Origin: DATAGZ01 sp036263455 | GTDB taxonomy: Bacteria; Pseudomonadota; Alphaproteobacteria; Dongiales; Dongiaceae | Direction: 5' to 3' | DNA length: 64,000 nt | Assembly (NCBI GenBank): GCA_036263455.1 | Contig: DATAGZ010000018.1 | Span: 62,001-126,000 of the forward strand | Shown here: one piece after another, positions 52,772 to 61,465 of the stretch | How the letters are laid out: each line of letters opens with the position of its first letter | Numbering within the stretch: position 1 is the first letter of the stretch | Notes under the pieces: generated by a model | Told to the model about the DNA's origin: nothing | The model's database searches: none | Seen by the model: the letters and a program-made list of their open reading frames with translations, nothing else | Position numbers and translations under genes: made by a program

Positions 52772-53908
52772 ATGCGCTGGCTTCCTATCTTCCTCTCTTT
52801 GCTGCTGTTCTGGGCCACGATGCCACAGCCAGTGCTGGCGGAGAGTACAGGAATTTTCACCGTTCCGGGCATCACCGTCGAGCAGGACGGCGAGCCGCTG
52901 CAGGCGCGCGAGAAAGCGCTCGTGGCGGGCGAACGACCGGCGTGGCAGAAGCTTATGGCGCAGATTGCGCCAAGCGGAAATGCTCCAGCGCCCAGCGACG
53001 CCGAACTCGCAGCCTGGGTGCGGGATTTCGACGTTGAAAGCGAGAAGTTCACCCCGAACCATTATACCGCCCGTTTTACCTATCGTTTCGCCGCCACGCC
53101 GGTCCGAGCCTTCCTTGACGCTAATCGCGTAGTGTTCGTCGAGCAGCAAACCCAGCCGCTGCTAGTCATCGCGCCTTATACCGACACGACGGGCCTGACA
53201 TTCCTATGGGAACCTCGGAACATTTGGGCTGCGGCCTGGCATAATGCAGGCCAGAGCATCGCGCCGCTCATGCCGCCGGCCGGAACGCTTGAGGACCAGC
53301 AGACGCTCAGCGCCTCCGCACTCACGTCTAGCGCCGCCCTCCAGCGTCTGGCAAAAGCCTACAATGCCGTGGGTGCCGTAGTGGCTTCGGCAAAACTGGC
53401 GGGTGCACCGGACCAGGGCGGTTTCCGGCTCGACATCGTCGCCACTCTTTACAGTAATGGGCAACCGCCGCAGACGTTCGTCACCAGTATCCAGCCGGAG
53501 CAGGATCTCGACCTTCTAATGAAAAAGGGCGTCGCCGACATCGCGGTGCAAATCGCGCGGCAATGGAAACAGGAAAATGCCACGGATGGCGGCCAGACGA
53601 GCGCGGTAACCGTGCATGTTCTCATTACCGATCTGGTCGGCTGGGCCGACCTCAATCGGCGGCTTGCGAATGTACCGAGCGTCACTGCCGAGCGGCTGCT
53701 GTCCTTTTCTCGCCAGGAGGCGGTCTTGACCCTCTCGCACCGTGGCACTTCCGATCAGTTCGCCCAGGCGCTCGCCAATGCGGGGCTTTCGCTGACCCCG
53801 GCCGTGAGCGGAGAAATGATCCTCGCCATCAATACATCCTTCCATCCATCGGCCGGCACGCCCCAGCCGATCGCCCCTCAACCTTCGCCGAGCACCCCTA
53901 CGCCATGA
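52772..53908 (+). CDS. DUF2066 domain-containing exported protein
   Basis: Predicted exported protein of 378 residues. Signal peptide: MRWLPIFLSLLLFWATMPQP then VLAES. FTVPGITVEQDGEPLQAREK, ERPAWQKLMAQI and FDVESEKFTPNHYTARFTYR fit DUF2066. The function is unknown; it is conserved beside purM, a PerM-type protein and Hda in alphaproteobacteria. It overlaps the next gene by 4 bp. Confidence 0.85.
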   Translation: MRWLPIFLSLLLFWATMPQPVLAESTGIFTVPGITVEQDGEPLQAREKALVAGERPAWQKLMAQIAPSGNAPAPSDAELAAWVRDFDVESEKFTPNHYTARFTYRFAATPVRAFLDANRVVFVEQQTQPLLVIAPYTDTTGLTFLWEPRNIWAAAWHNAGQSIAPLMPPAGTLEDQQTLSASALTSSAALQRLAKAYNAVGAVVASAKLAGAPDQGGFRLDIVATLYSNGQPPQTFVTSIQPEQDLDLLMKKGVADIAVQIARQWKQENATDGGQTSAVTVHVLITDLVGWADLNRRLANVPSVTAERLLSFSRQEAVLTLSHRGTSDQFAQALANAGLSLTPAVSGEMILAINTSFHPSAGTPQPIAPQPSPSTPTP

Positions 53909-54963
53909 GCACGTCCCGTCAAATCCTTTGGTGGCTCGGCATTTTGCTGACCCTTCTGCTGTTCATTTACCTGCTTCGTCCCGTTCTGCTGCCTTTTGTT
54001 GCGGGCATGGCAATCGCATACGTCCTGGATCCCGCCTGCGACTGGCTCGAACGGCACGGTGTCGGCCGCTTGTGGGCGACTGTCATCCTGACCACTGCCT
54101 TTGTTCTGATCATTCTGCTCGGCCTGGGATTGTTCGTTCCCTTCATCATCCAACAGCTCGGCCAATTGGTGGAATCCTTACCGAATGCCCTCCAGAAGCT
54201 CGAAAATTCCGCCGCGCCATATTATCAATCGCTCCAGCGCGCATTTCGTCTGCCCAATGTGAATAATTTGCTGCCGATGGCCCTGGATAAGCTCGGCGGT
54301 GGCGTGGGTCTGATCGGCGCGGCGGTAGGGTCCCTTGTGCAGCGCAGCCTGGAAATCGCCAACATCCTCTCGCTGATTTTCATCACTCCCGTCGTCGCCT
54401 TCTACCTGCTGCGCGATTGGGACCGGCTCGTCGCCTGGGTCAATGAATTGCTTCCGCGCCGTCATGCCCCGACCATCCGCATGCTCGGCCACCAAATGGA
54501 CCGCGCCTTGGCGGGATTCGCAAGGGGACAGGCCGCCGTCTGCCTCATTCAAGCGGCCACCTATGGTATCGGGTATGGGCTGGCCGGCGTCCCCTTCGGT
54601 ATCGTGATCGGCACCGTGGCCGGACTGTTCACGTTCATTCCTTTCGTCGGCTCCATTTCCGGCATCGCCCTATCCATCATCGCATGCTTCCTCCAGGATG
54701 ATCCGCTCCTGCATGTAAGCCTCGCGGTCGGCGTATTCGTGATCGGCCAGACCCTGGAGGCCAACATCTGGATCCCCAAGATCGTTGGGGACCGAACCGG
54801 TTTGCATGCGGTCTGGGTGATTTTCGCCCTGCTCGCCTTTGGGGCGCTCTTCGGTTTCGTCGGCCTCCTGCTCGCCGTGCCCTTGGCAACGGCGATGGGC
54901 GTTCTCGCCCGCTTCGCCCTGGCGCGCTACCGGCAGAGTCCGCTTTATTCCGGCACGGAATAG
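53905..54963 (+). CDS. AI-2E/PerM-family membrane protein
   Basis: The protein has 352 residues and seven or eight predicted helices. WWLGILLTLLLFIYLLRPVL, then LPFVAGMAIAYVLDPACDWL, FITPVVAFYLLRDWDRLVAW, FTFIPFVGSISGIALSIIAC and ANIWIPKIVGDRTGLHAVWV are characteristic. Members include TqsA and PerM; the transported compound is not known here. The ATG overlaps the DUF2066 stop (ATGA). Confidence 0.92.
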   Translation: MSTSRQILWWLGILLTLLLFIYLLRPVLLPFVAGMAIAYVLDPACDWLERHGVGRLWATVILTTAFVLIILLGLGLFVPFIIQQLGQLVESLPNALQKLENSAAPYYQSLQRAFRLPNVNNLLPMALDKLGGGVGLIGAAVGSLVQRSLEIANILSLIFITPVVAFYLLRDWDRLVAWVNELLPRRHAPTIRMLGHQMDRALAGFARGQAAVCLIQAATYGIGYGLAGVPFGIVIGTVAGLFTFIPFVGSISGIALSIIACFLQDDPLLHVSLAVGVFVIGQTLEANIWIPKIVGDRTGLHAVWVIFALLAFGALFGFVGLLLAVPLATAMGVLARFALARYRQSPLYSGTE

Positions 54964-54965
54964 CC

Positions 54966-55625
54966 ATGCGGCAGATGGCTTTCGAGTTGCCCGTGATCGC
55001 CGCCATGGGTCGCGAGGATTACGTTCTCTCGGCCAGCAATCGCGAGGCGGCGTTGTGGATCGACCGATGGCCCGACTGGCCGTCTTATTCTCTCTCGATC
55101 TGGGGTCCGCCTGGCGCCGGCAAGACCCATCTCGGACATATCTGGCGCACGCGCACCGAGGCGGTGGCTTGGACAGGCGCGGCTCCCCTGCCGCCGGAGC
55201 GGCATCTCCTGATGGATTTTTCTGCTTCCCCGCAATGGGACAAGGAGGGGGAGATCGCCATGCTTCATGGCTTGAACCTGATCGCCTCTGAACAGCGAAG
55301 CCTGCTCATTCTCACCCCGACACCACCGGCGCGGTGGAATATCCAGCTCGCGGATTTGTCGTCGCGTCTTGCCGCCATGCCGGCGATAGAGATGTTTCCC
55401 CCTGACGATACGCTCTTGGCCGCCCTCCTTGTGAAGCATTTCCGTGACCGCCGCCTCGTCGCCTCCTCGGAAGTGATCGCCTATCTGCTGTCGCGCATCG
55501 ACCGTTCCTTTGCAGCCGCCCACGATATTGCCGAGGGAATCGACCGCATCCTGTGGGAAAAGAAGCACCCCTTGACCATCGCCAGTGTCCGCGAAGCGCT
55601 CCGCCGAATGGAGCCGCGCGAATGA
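54966..55625 (+). CDS. DnaA-related regulatory ATPase (Hda-like)
   Basis: The protein has 219 residues, related to the DnaA AAA+ domain without its DNA-binding domain IV. Walker A is WGPPGAGKTHLGHIW; DLSSRLAAMPAIEMFPPDD is the sensor region, and SFAAAHDIAEGIDR the lid. Family members (HdaA) inactivate DnaA-ATP with the sliding clamp. It starts 2 bp after the preceding stop. A clamp-binding motif at the N-terminus (QMAFELP) is present. Confidence 0.9.
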   Translation: MRQMAFELPVIAAMGREDYVLSASNREAALWIDRWPDWPSYSLSIWGPPGAGKTHLGHIWRTRTEAVAWTGAAPLPPERHLLMDFSASPQWDKEGEIAMLHGLNLIASEQRSLLILTPTPPARWNIQLADLSSRLAAMPAIEMFPPDDTLLAALLVKHFRDRRLVASSEVIAYLLSRIDRSFAAAHDIAEGIDRILWEKKHPLTIASVREALRRMEPRE

Positions 55626-55676
55626 TTGCGTTTTCTTGGCAGGTCCCGATATATATTGTTCCGCCAGGAGGACCGT

Positions 55677-56555
55677 ATGGTTGATTTTCGGAGAGACGCC
55701 CAGCCCACCCGTTTTTTCAGCGATTTCGGCGGCCTCTGCCCGACCTTTCTCACGCTCCCGCTATCCTTCGTGGACGTCGCGAACTCGGACTCCTCGACGC
55801 CGAGGAAGAAGAATTACTGAGAAACTGGATAACGAACGGATTCGTCATCATCCGTAACGCTGTCGAGAGACATGTCGTCGATGCGGCCTTCGCCGATATC
55901 CAATCCGTCTACGAAGAGGGTGGCGCAATCGTCGAGGAAACCGATCATGAGCGTCTTGTTCCCGTTGAGCCTAAGCATCGCCATATCCCCCACAAGCTCA
56001 TAGACTGCTACGCCATCTCTCCCGCGATCCTCACAAGGCGGCGATCTCGGATAAGGTCGTCCGGTTTCTCAATTTGATCTTCGATGCACCCGCGATGGCG
56101 TTTCAAGGTCTTTATTTCGAAAACGGATCGAGCAGCCGATGCATCAGGATACCGCCTATGTGCGCCTCAACCGGCCAATGGAACTGGCCGCGTCCTGGCT
56201 CGCGCTCGAGGACATCCAGCCGGGCACGGGCGAGTTGGAATATTACGTCGGTTCTCATCGGATTCCTGAATTCCTGTTCGAGGGTACCGCTAAATGGATT
56301 TCCATCGGCGCGCCCAAAAGAATGCATGCCGACCTCGCGCATGGCGGGTCCGCTCGGCGCGCGGAGGGAACACGGCGCAGTCTCGTCATTCATTGGTGTC
56401 CGACGACCGCGGAGCCATCTTATTTCCAATATCCCAATTCTGGGATGATCCGATACAGCGCGAACGCCGCCTATTGTTATTCATTTCACGGACAATCAGG
56501 GAATCCCTATCGGAACCGCGAGCGTGCGGAAACGGAGAAAGTGTTTATTCCCTAG
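55677..56555 (+). pseudogene. Phytanoyl-CoA dioxygenase (PhyH) family pseudogene
   Basis: The coding information is spread over all three frames: VDFRRDAQPTRFFSDFGG, then LLRNWITNGFVIIRNAVERH then VVDAAFADIQSVYEEGGAI, then KAAISDKVVRFLNLIFDAPA then MAFQGLYFENGSS, then MHQDTAYVRLNRPMELAASW. H-x-D of the iron site (HQD) survives, so the parent was an Fe(II)/2-oxoglutarate oxygenase of the PhyH type. At least three frameshifts separate the parts. It converges with mltG, and the two stops share a CTAG palindrome. Confidence 0.88.
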
Positions 56556-57532
56556 GGCCGAGTCGCCCGGCTCCTTCGCAATCGCGCGACATTCTGATTA
56601 TGCTCGGCGAGCGTCTCGGCGAAGGCGTGCCCACCCGACCCGTCGGCGACGAAATAAAGCTCCCTCGTTTTGAGTGGGTGGAGAACCGCCGCGAGCGCGG
56701 CCAGACCGGGATTGGCAATCGGGGCGGGCGGCAAACCATCGGCGACGTAGGTGTTAAACGGACTGGGAAAAGCCAAATCCTCATGCGTCAACGGGCGTGG
56801 CAGTTTCCCCTCACCCTGGCTGAGCGCGTAAATCACAGTCGGATCCGACTGGAGTCGCATCTTTCGCATGAGCCGATTAAGAAAGACCGCGGCGATGCGT
56901 GGCCGCTCGGCGGACACCGCCGTTTCTTTCTCGACGAGCGAGGCAAGGGTGAGGGCTTCCGCCGGAGAAGACAGCGGCAGATCGCGCTGCCGCTCCGCCC
57001 ATAGAAGGCCGAGATGCTGCTGGAGGGCCGTCTGCATGCGGATGATCAGGACATGCGGGTCATCGCCGCGCTGGAAATTGTAGGTATCCGGCAGAAGCGA
57101 TCCTTCCCTTGGCGGCACAAGCAAGACGGAAGCCAGGTACGGAGATTGCCGGAGCAGCGTCACTACCTGGCGACTGGTCAGTCCCTCGGGAATGGTGATC
57201 TGCCGCTCGAAAGGCCGGCCATGCGCCAGAAGATCGATCAGATCCTGCAGGGACAAATGGGCCGGAACATGAAATTCTCCCGCCTGGATTCTATTATGGC
57301 CTAGGGTGAGAATCCGCGCGGTGAGGAGCGGCATGCGCAGCATGTCTTCCTGGGCGAGCATGGCGACGATGGCGGGGCGGCTCATACCCTTTCGGATCCA
57401 GATGTCCCTATTCTCGAGGAGCGGACCGGGCGCGTGAAAAAGCCAGGCAAAGAACCCTCCGCTCGCGAGGAGAAGGAGGGCGAACCCGGCTAAGAAAATT
57501 CTATTGTGCCGCTTGGAAAATAAGGCTGGCAT
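56552..57532 (-). CDS. mltG: Endolytic murein transglycosylase
   Basis: The protein has 326 residues with one N-terminal transmembrane helix (IFLAGFALLLLASGGFFAWL) and a periplasmic YceG domain. The catalytic Glu lies in LASLVEKETAVSAERPRIA, and FPSPFNTYVADGLPPAPIAN is the strongest signature. The start overlaps the fabF 3' end by 32 bp. It terminates nascent glycan strands. Confidence 0.93.
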   Translation of the reverse strand: MPALFSKRHNRIFLAGFALLLLASGGFFAWLFHAPGPLLENRDIWIRKGMSRPAIVAMLAQEDMLRMPLLTARILTLGHNRIQAGEFHVPAHLSLQDLIDLLAHGRPFERQITIPEGLTSRQVVTLLRQSPYLASVLLVPPREGSLLPDTYNFQRGDDPHVLIIRMQTALQQHLGLLWAERQRDLPLSSPAEALTLASLVEKETAVSAERPRIAAVFLNRLMRKMRLQSDPTVIYALSQGEGKLPRPLTHEDLAFPSPFNTYVADGLPPAPIANPGLAALAAVLHPLKTRELYFVADGSGGHAFAETLAEHNQNVARLRRSRATRP

Positions 57533-58763
57533 TGGTGCCGCCGAAGCCAAAGGAATTGGACATGGCGGTGCGGATTGGCCTTTCCTTGGCCTGCTTGGCG
57601 GCAAGGTCGAGATCACACCCCTCGGAGGGTTGCTCGAGATTGAGAGTGGGCGGCGCCACCTGGTCGCGAATCGCGAGGATCGAGAAGATCGCCTCGACCG
57701 CCCCGGCCGCGCCCAATAGGTGCCCGATCGCTGATTTTGTCGATGACATCGTCAACCGGTAAGCGGCATCTCCAAACAGCCGCTTGACCGCACCGAGTTC
57801 GATCTCATCGCCGAGCGGCGTCGATGTGCCGTGCGCGTTGATATAATCGATATCCGCGGGGTTCAGTTGCGCGCGCTTGAGCGCCGCCTGCATGGCGCGG
57901 TACCCACCCGAACCATCTTCGGCCGGAGCCGTAATATGGTGGGCATCGCCCGAGAGACCGTAGCCACGCAGCTCCGCGTAGATCTTGGCGCCCCTGCGCA
58001 GGGCATGTTCACGTTCCTCGAGAACCAGCACGCCTGCCCCTTCGCCCATGACGAAACCGTCGCGTTCGCGGTCCCATGGGCGCGACGCCTCGGTCGGCCG
58101 ATCGTTGAAGCCCGTCGAAAGAGCACGGGCTGCGGCAAATCCTGCAATTCCGAGCCGGTTGATTGTGGATTCGGCACCGCCGGCTACCATGACGTCCGCA
58201 TCGTCGAAGGCGATCAAGCGCGCCGCATCGCCGATAGCATGCGAACCCGTCGCGCACGCGGTGACCACCGAATGGTTCGGACCCCGAAAATGATGACGAA
58301 TCGAAACATGGCCCGAAGCCAGATTGATCAGGCAGGATGGAATGAAAAACGGACTGATCCGGCGCGGGCCCTTTTCTTTGAGCATGAGCGACGCCTCGTA
58401 GATCCCGCTCAAACCGCCGATTCCCGACCCGATCATGACGCCGGTCCGGTTCTGCTCCTCCTCGTCCGTTGGGGTCCATCCCGCATCGGTGACCGCCTGT
58501 TGGGCGGCGGCAATCGCCATGACGATGAAGCGGTCCATCTTGCGCTGCTCTTTGGGCGCGACATAATCGTCGGGATTGAAATGACCCGACGCCGTATCGC
58601 CCAGCGGCACTTCTCCCGCCACTTTGCATGGGAGATCGGTAACGTCGCAGGACTGAATTCCGGCGATGCCCGAATGACCTTTGAGAAGCCGTGACCAGAC
58701 ATGTTCGACACCTACCCCGAGAGGGGAGATGATGCCCATGCCTGTGACCACTACTCGCCGCAT
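57501..58763 (-). CDS. fabF: 3-oxoacyl-ACP synthase II
   Basis: Elongating ketosynthase of 420 residues. The C-H-H triad is visible: Cys in VVTACATGSHAIGDA, His in YINAHGTSTPLGDEIE and His in SAIGHLLGAAGAVEAI. RRVVVTGMGIISPLG is the typical start. It lies 6 bp after acpP on the same strand. Confidence 0.97.
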   Translation of the reverse strand: MRRVVVTGMGIISPLGVGVEHVWSRLLKGHSGIAGIQSCDVTDLPCKVAGEVPLGDTASGHFNPDDYVAPKEQRKMDRFIVMAIAAAQQAVTDAGWTPTDEEEQNRTGVMIGSGIGGLSGIYEASLMLKEKGPRRISPFFIPSCLINLASGHVSIRHHFRGPNHSVVTACATGSHAIGDAARLIAFDDADVMVAGGAESTINRLGIAGFAAARALSTGFNDRPTEASRPWDRERDGFVMGEGAGVLVLEEREHALRRGAKIYAELRGYGLSGDAHHITAPAEDGSGGYRAMQAALKRAQLNPADIDYINAHGTSTPLGDEIELGAVKRLFGDAAYRLTMSSTKSAIGHLLGAAGAVEAIFSILAIRDQVAPPTLNLEQPSEGCDLDLAAKQAKERPIRTAMSNSFGFGGTNASLIFQAAQ

Positions 58764-58769
58764 CGTGGG

Positions 58770-59006
58770 CTATGCCGCTTTCTTCTGAATGAAGGCAATC
58801 GCATCGCCGACCGTCTGAATCTTTTCGGCGGCATCGTCGGGAATCTCACAGCTGAATTCTTCCTCGAAAGCCATGACCAGCTCAACGGTATCCAGGCTGT
58901 CGGCGCCCAGATCATCGATGAAGCTCGCGCCCTCGGTGACTTTGGATTCATCGACGCCTAAATGTTCGACAACGATTTTCTTCACGCGCGTGGCGATATC
59001 ACTCAT
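58770..59006 (-). CDS. acpP: Acyl carrier protein (fatty-acid synthesis)
   Basis: Carrier of 78 residues, strongly acidic. The phosphopantetheine Ser is in DLGADSLDTVELVMAFEEEF. The ATG at 59006 has AAAAAGGGG upstream. It sits between fabG and fabF in the usual order. Confidence 0.97.
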   Translation of the reverse strand: MSDIATRVKKIVVEHLGVDESKVTEGASFIDDLGADSLDTVELVMAFEEEFSCEIPDDAAEKIQTVGDAIAFIQKKAA

Positions 59007-59089
59007 ATCCATCCCCTTTTTCTGTAAAAGCCTTGCGGCCCTGGTCACTTAACATAGTCACGCATCTTTGGCTAGGGCGAAAAACCCAA

Positions 59090-59824
59090 TTAAATCATGG
59101 CCATACCGCCATTGACCTGTATCGTCTCCCCGGTGATGTAGCCGGCTTCGTCGCTGGCCAGAAATACCACGGCCGCCGCGACATCCTTGCCTTCGCCCAT
59201 TCGCCCCGCGGGAATGGCACCGAGCAGCTTTTCCTTGAGCCGTTCGTCGAGCGATTCCGTCATCGCGCTCACGATGAAGCCCGGCGCCACGCAATTGACC
59301 GTGATATTGCGGCTGGCCACTTCCTGGGCGAGCGCCTTGGTCATGCCGGTCAAGCCGGCTTTGGCGGCACAGTAATTCGCCTGGCCGGGATTGCCGGTAT
59401 GCCCCACGATCGAGGTAATGGTGATGATCCGCCCCTGGCGACGTCTGGTCATGCTTTTGAGGGCGGCGCGGCTCAGGAGAAAGGTCGCGGTGAGGTTGAC
59501 CTGGATCACTTTCTGCCAATCCTCGTTGCGCAAGCGCAGCGCGAGCATGTCCCGCGTCAGCCCCGCATTGTTGATTAGAATATCTACCGGACCTTCATTT
59601 TCCGCCGCAGGAAATAGGGCCTCGACCGCATTCGAATCGCTCAGATCGCACGGCACGATCTGCGCCGGGCGTGACAGTTCGGCGGCGTGCCGCTCAAGCG
59701 TATCGCGCCGCGTGCCAGAGAGGACCAGCGACGCACCTCTTTCGTCGAAGGCCCGTGCAATCGCGCCGCCGATGCCGCCAGAGGCACCGGTCAGCAAGAC
59801 TCTTTTTCCCTTCAGATCGAACAT
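59090..59824 (-). CDS. fabG: 3-oxoacyl-ACP reductase
   Basis: NADPH-dependent short-chain reductase of 244 residues. TGASGGIG, INNAGLTRDMLALR, the catalytic Ser in ITSIVGHTG and Tyr/Lys in NYCAAKAGLTGMTKALAQE are all present, as is GGMAMI at the end. CAGGAG lies before the ATG. Confidence 0.97.
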   Translation of the reverse strand: MFDLKGKRVLLTGASGGIGGAIARAFDERGASLVLSGTRRDTLERHAAELSRPAQIVPCDLSDSNAVEALFPAAENEGPVDILINNAGLTRDMLALRLRNEDWQKVIQVNLTATFLLSRAALKSMTRRRQGRIITITSIVGHTGNPGQANYCAAKAGLTGMTKALAQEVASRNITVNCVAPGFIVSAMTESLDERLKEKLLGAIPAGRMGEGKDVAAAVVFLASDEAGYITGETIQVNGGMAMI

Positions 59825-59842
59825 GTGTCTCCTGTCTGCGTA

Positions 59843-60793
59843 TCAGCCCAATATCTTCAGCACGGCTTCGATCTCGGCCGGGCCGTGCACGGAATGCGTT
59901 TCGACGTCGCGATCGATGCGCTTGACGAGCCCAGCCAGGACCTTGCCAGCGCCCAATTCCACCACGCGCGTGACACCGCGGTGACGCATGGTCTCCACCG
60001 ATTCGCGCCAGCGCACGGTGCCGGTGACCTGCTGGACCAGCAGCGCGCGGATACCTGCCGCATCGATGACCGGCTGCGCGGTGATGTTGGCGATGATCGG
60101 CACCGCGGGCGCTTGAATGCCCGCGCCCGCCAGAGCCTCTTCCATGCGCCGCGCCGCCGGCGCCATGAGCGTACAGTGAAACGGCGCGCTGACTGGAAGC
60201 AGCACGGCTCTTTTCGCGCCTCGCTCCTGGGCGAGCTGGATCGCCCGCTCCACCGCGTCTTTGTGGCCGCTGATCACGACTTGACCCGGCGCATTATCAT
60301 TGGCGCTTTCGCAGACGCGGCCCATTTCCGCGCGCACCGCATCGACCACGGCATTCACCGCGGGAAGATCGAGGCCAAGGAGCGCGGCCATCGCGCCCTC
60401 GCCCACCGGGACGGCCTCCTGCATCGCCGCACCGCGGACGCGCAGGAGTCGCGCGCTCTCGGCAAGCGCCAGCGCGCCCGAGGCGGCCAGGGCAGAATAC
60501 TCCCCGAGCGAATGGCCCGCCATGCAGGAGGCCCGCTCGCTCAAGCGGAAGCCGCCTTCCTGTTCGAGGACCCGAACGACCGCCAGGCTGACCGCCATGA
60601 GAGCGGGCTGGGCATTGGCAGTCAGGGTGAGCTCCGCTTCGGGCCCTTCGCGCATAAGGCGGGAGAGTTTCTGGCCCAGCGCGTCGTCGACTTCCTCAAA
60701 GACCAGGCGTGCCGCGGCGAAGGATTCGGCAAGCGCCGCGCCCATACCGACGGCTTGGGACCCTTGGCCCGGGAAAACGAAGGCGTTTGTCAT
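59843..60793 (-). CDS. fabD: Malonyl-CoA:ACP transacylase
   Basis: The product has 316 residues. FVFPGQGSQAVGMG starts the protein, the nucleophile Ser is in MAGHSLGEYSALAA and the His in VSAPFHCTLMAPA. It begins 12 bp after the adk stop, an unusual neighbour. Confidence 0.97.
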   Translation of the reverse strand: MTNAFVFPGQGSQAVGMGAALAESFAAARLVFEEVDDALGQKLSRLMREGPEAELTLTANAQPALMAVSLAVVRVLEQEGGFRLSERASCMAGHSLGEYSALAASGALALAESARLLRVRGAAMQEAVPVGEGAMAALLGLDLPAVNAVVDAVRAEMGRVCESANDNAPGQVVISGHKDAVERAIQLAQERGAKRAVLLPVSAPFHCTLMAPAARRMEEALAGAGIQAPAVPIIANITAQPVIDAAGIRALLVQQVTGTVRWRESVETMRHRGVTRVVELGAGKVLAGLVKRIDRDVETHSVHGPAEIEAVLKILG

Positions 60794-60805
60794 GGATGCG
60801 ATGCG

Positions 60806-61465
60806 CTAGGCTGGAATGGAAGAAGCGAGAATATGGTCGATGGCGGCCGTGACCGTATCGGGCGATTGCATACCATCCACCCGGCGCAGAAGATGCTGCG
60901 CCTCGTAATAAGGGAGGATGGGCGCGGTCTGGCTGCGATAGACAGCGAGCCGGTCGCGCACCGTCTCGGCGTTGTCATCGGCGCGGCGGGTAAAGGACGC
61001 TCCGCCACAGACATCGCACACCCCTTGTACACGCGGCAGTTGAAAGAGATCGTGATAGCCGGCGCCGCAGCGCGCGCAGGCATAGCGGCCTGCGATGCGC
61101 TCGACCAGCGCATCCTCGTCGACCGCAAGTTCGATCACCGCATCGATTTTCTTGCCGCGCGCGGCAAGCATGGCATCCAGCGCCTGCGCTTGCGCCTGGG
61201 TCCGGGGAAAGCCATCCAGCACAACGCCGTTGCGGGCGGCCGGCTCGGCAATACGTGCGCCGATCATGTCGATGATGGTCCCGTCGGAAACCAGCTTGCC
61301 GGCATCCATGATCTGCTTGGCGGCACGCCCGAGCGCGGTCCCCGCCGCCACCTCGGCGCGCAGCATGTCGCCGGTCGATAATTGAACCAGGGAATATCGA
61401 TCGACCAGCCGCTTCGCCTGGGTCCCCTTCCCCGCGCCGGGCGGGCCCAGCAGGATCAGATTCAC
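60806..61465 (-). CDS. adk: Adenylate kinase
   Basis: The enzyme has 219 residues, the long form with a zinc-type lid (CARCG...CDVCGG). The P loop is LLGPPGAGKGTQAKR; LDGFPRTQAQAQAL is the NMP-binding block. The start is GTG, overlapping the secY stop by 4 bp (GTGA). Confidence 0.97.
   Translation of the reverse strand: MNLILLGPPGAGKGTQAKRLVDRYSLVQLSTGDMLRAEVAAGTALGRAAKQIMDAGKLVSDGTIIDMIGARIAEPAARNGVVLDGFPRTQAQAQALDAMLAARGKKIDAVIELAVDEDALVERIAGRYACARCGAGYHDLFQLPRVQGVCDVCGGASFTRRADDNAETVRDRLAVYRSQTAPILPYYEAQHLLRRVDGMQSPDTVTAAIDHILASSIPA

Noticed and set aside
59687..61381. 564-codon open frame on the plus strand across fabG-fabD-adk
   Set aside because: It is the antisense shadow of three certain minus-strand genes; high GC keeps the opposite frame open and no protein motif is present.
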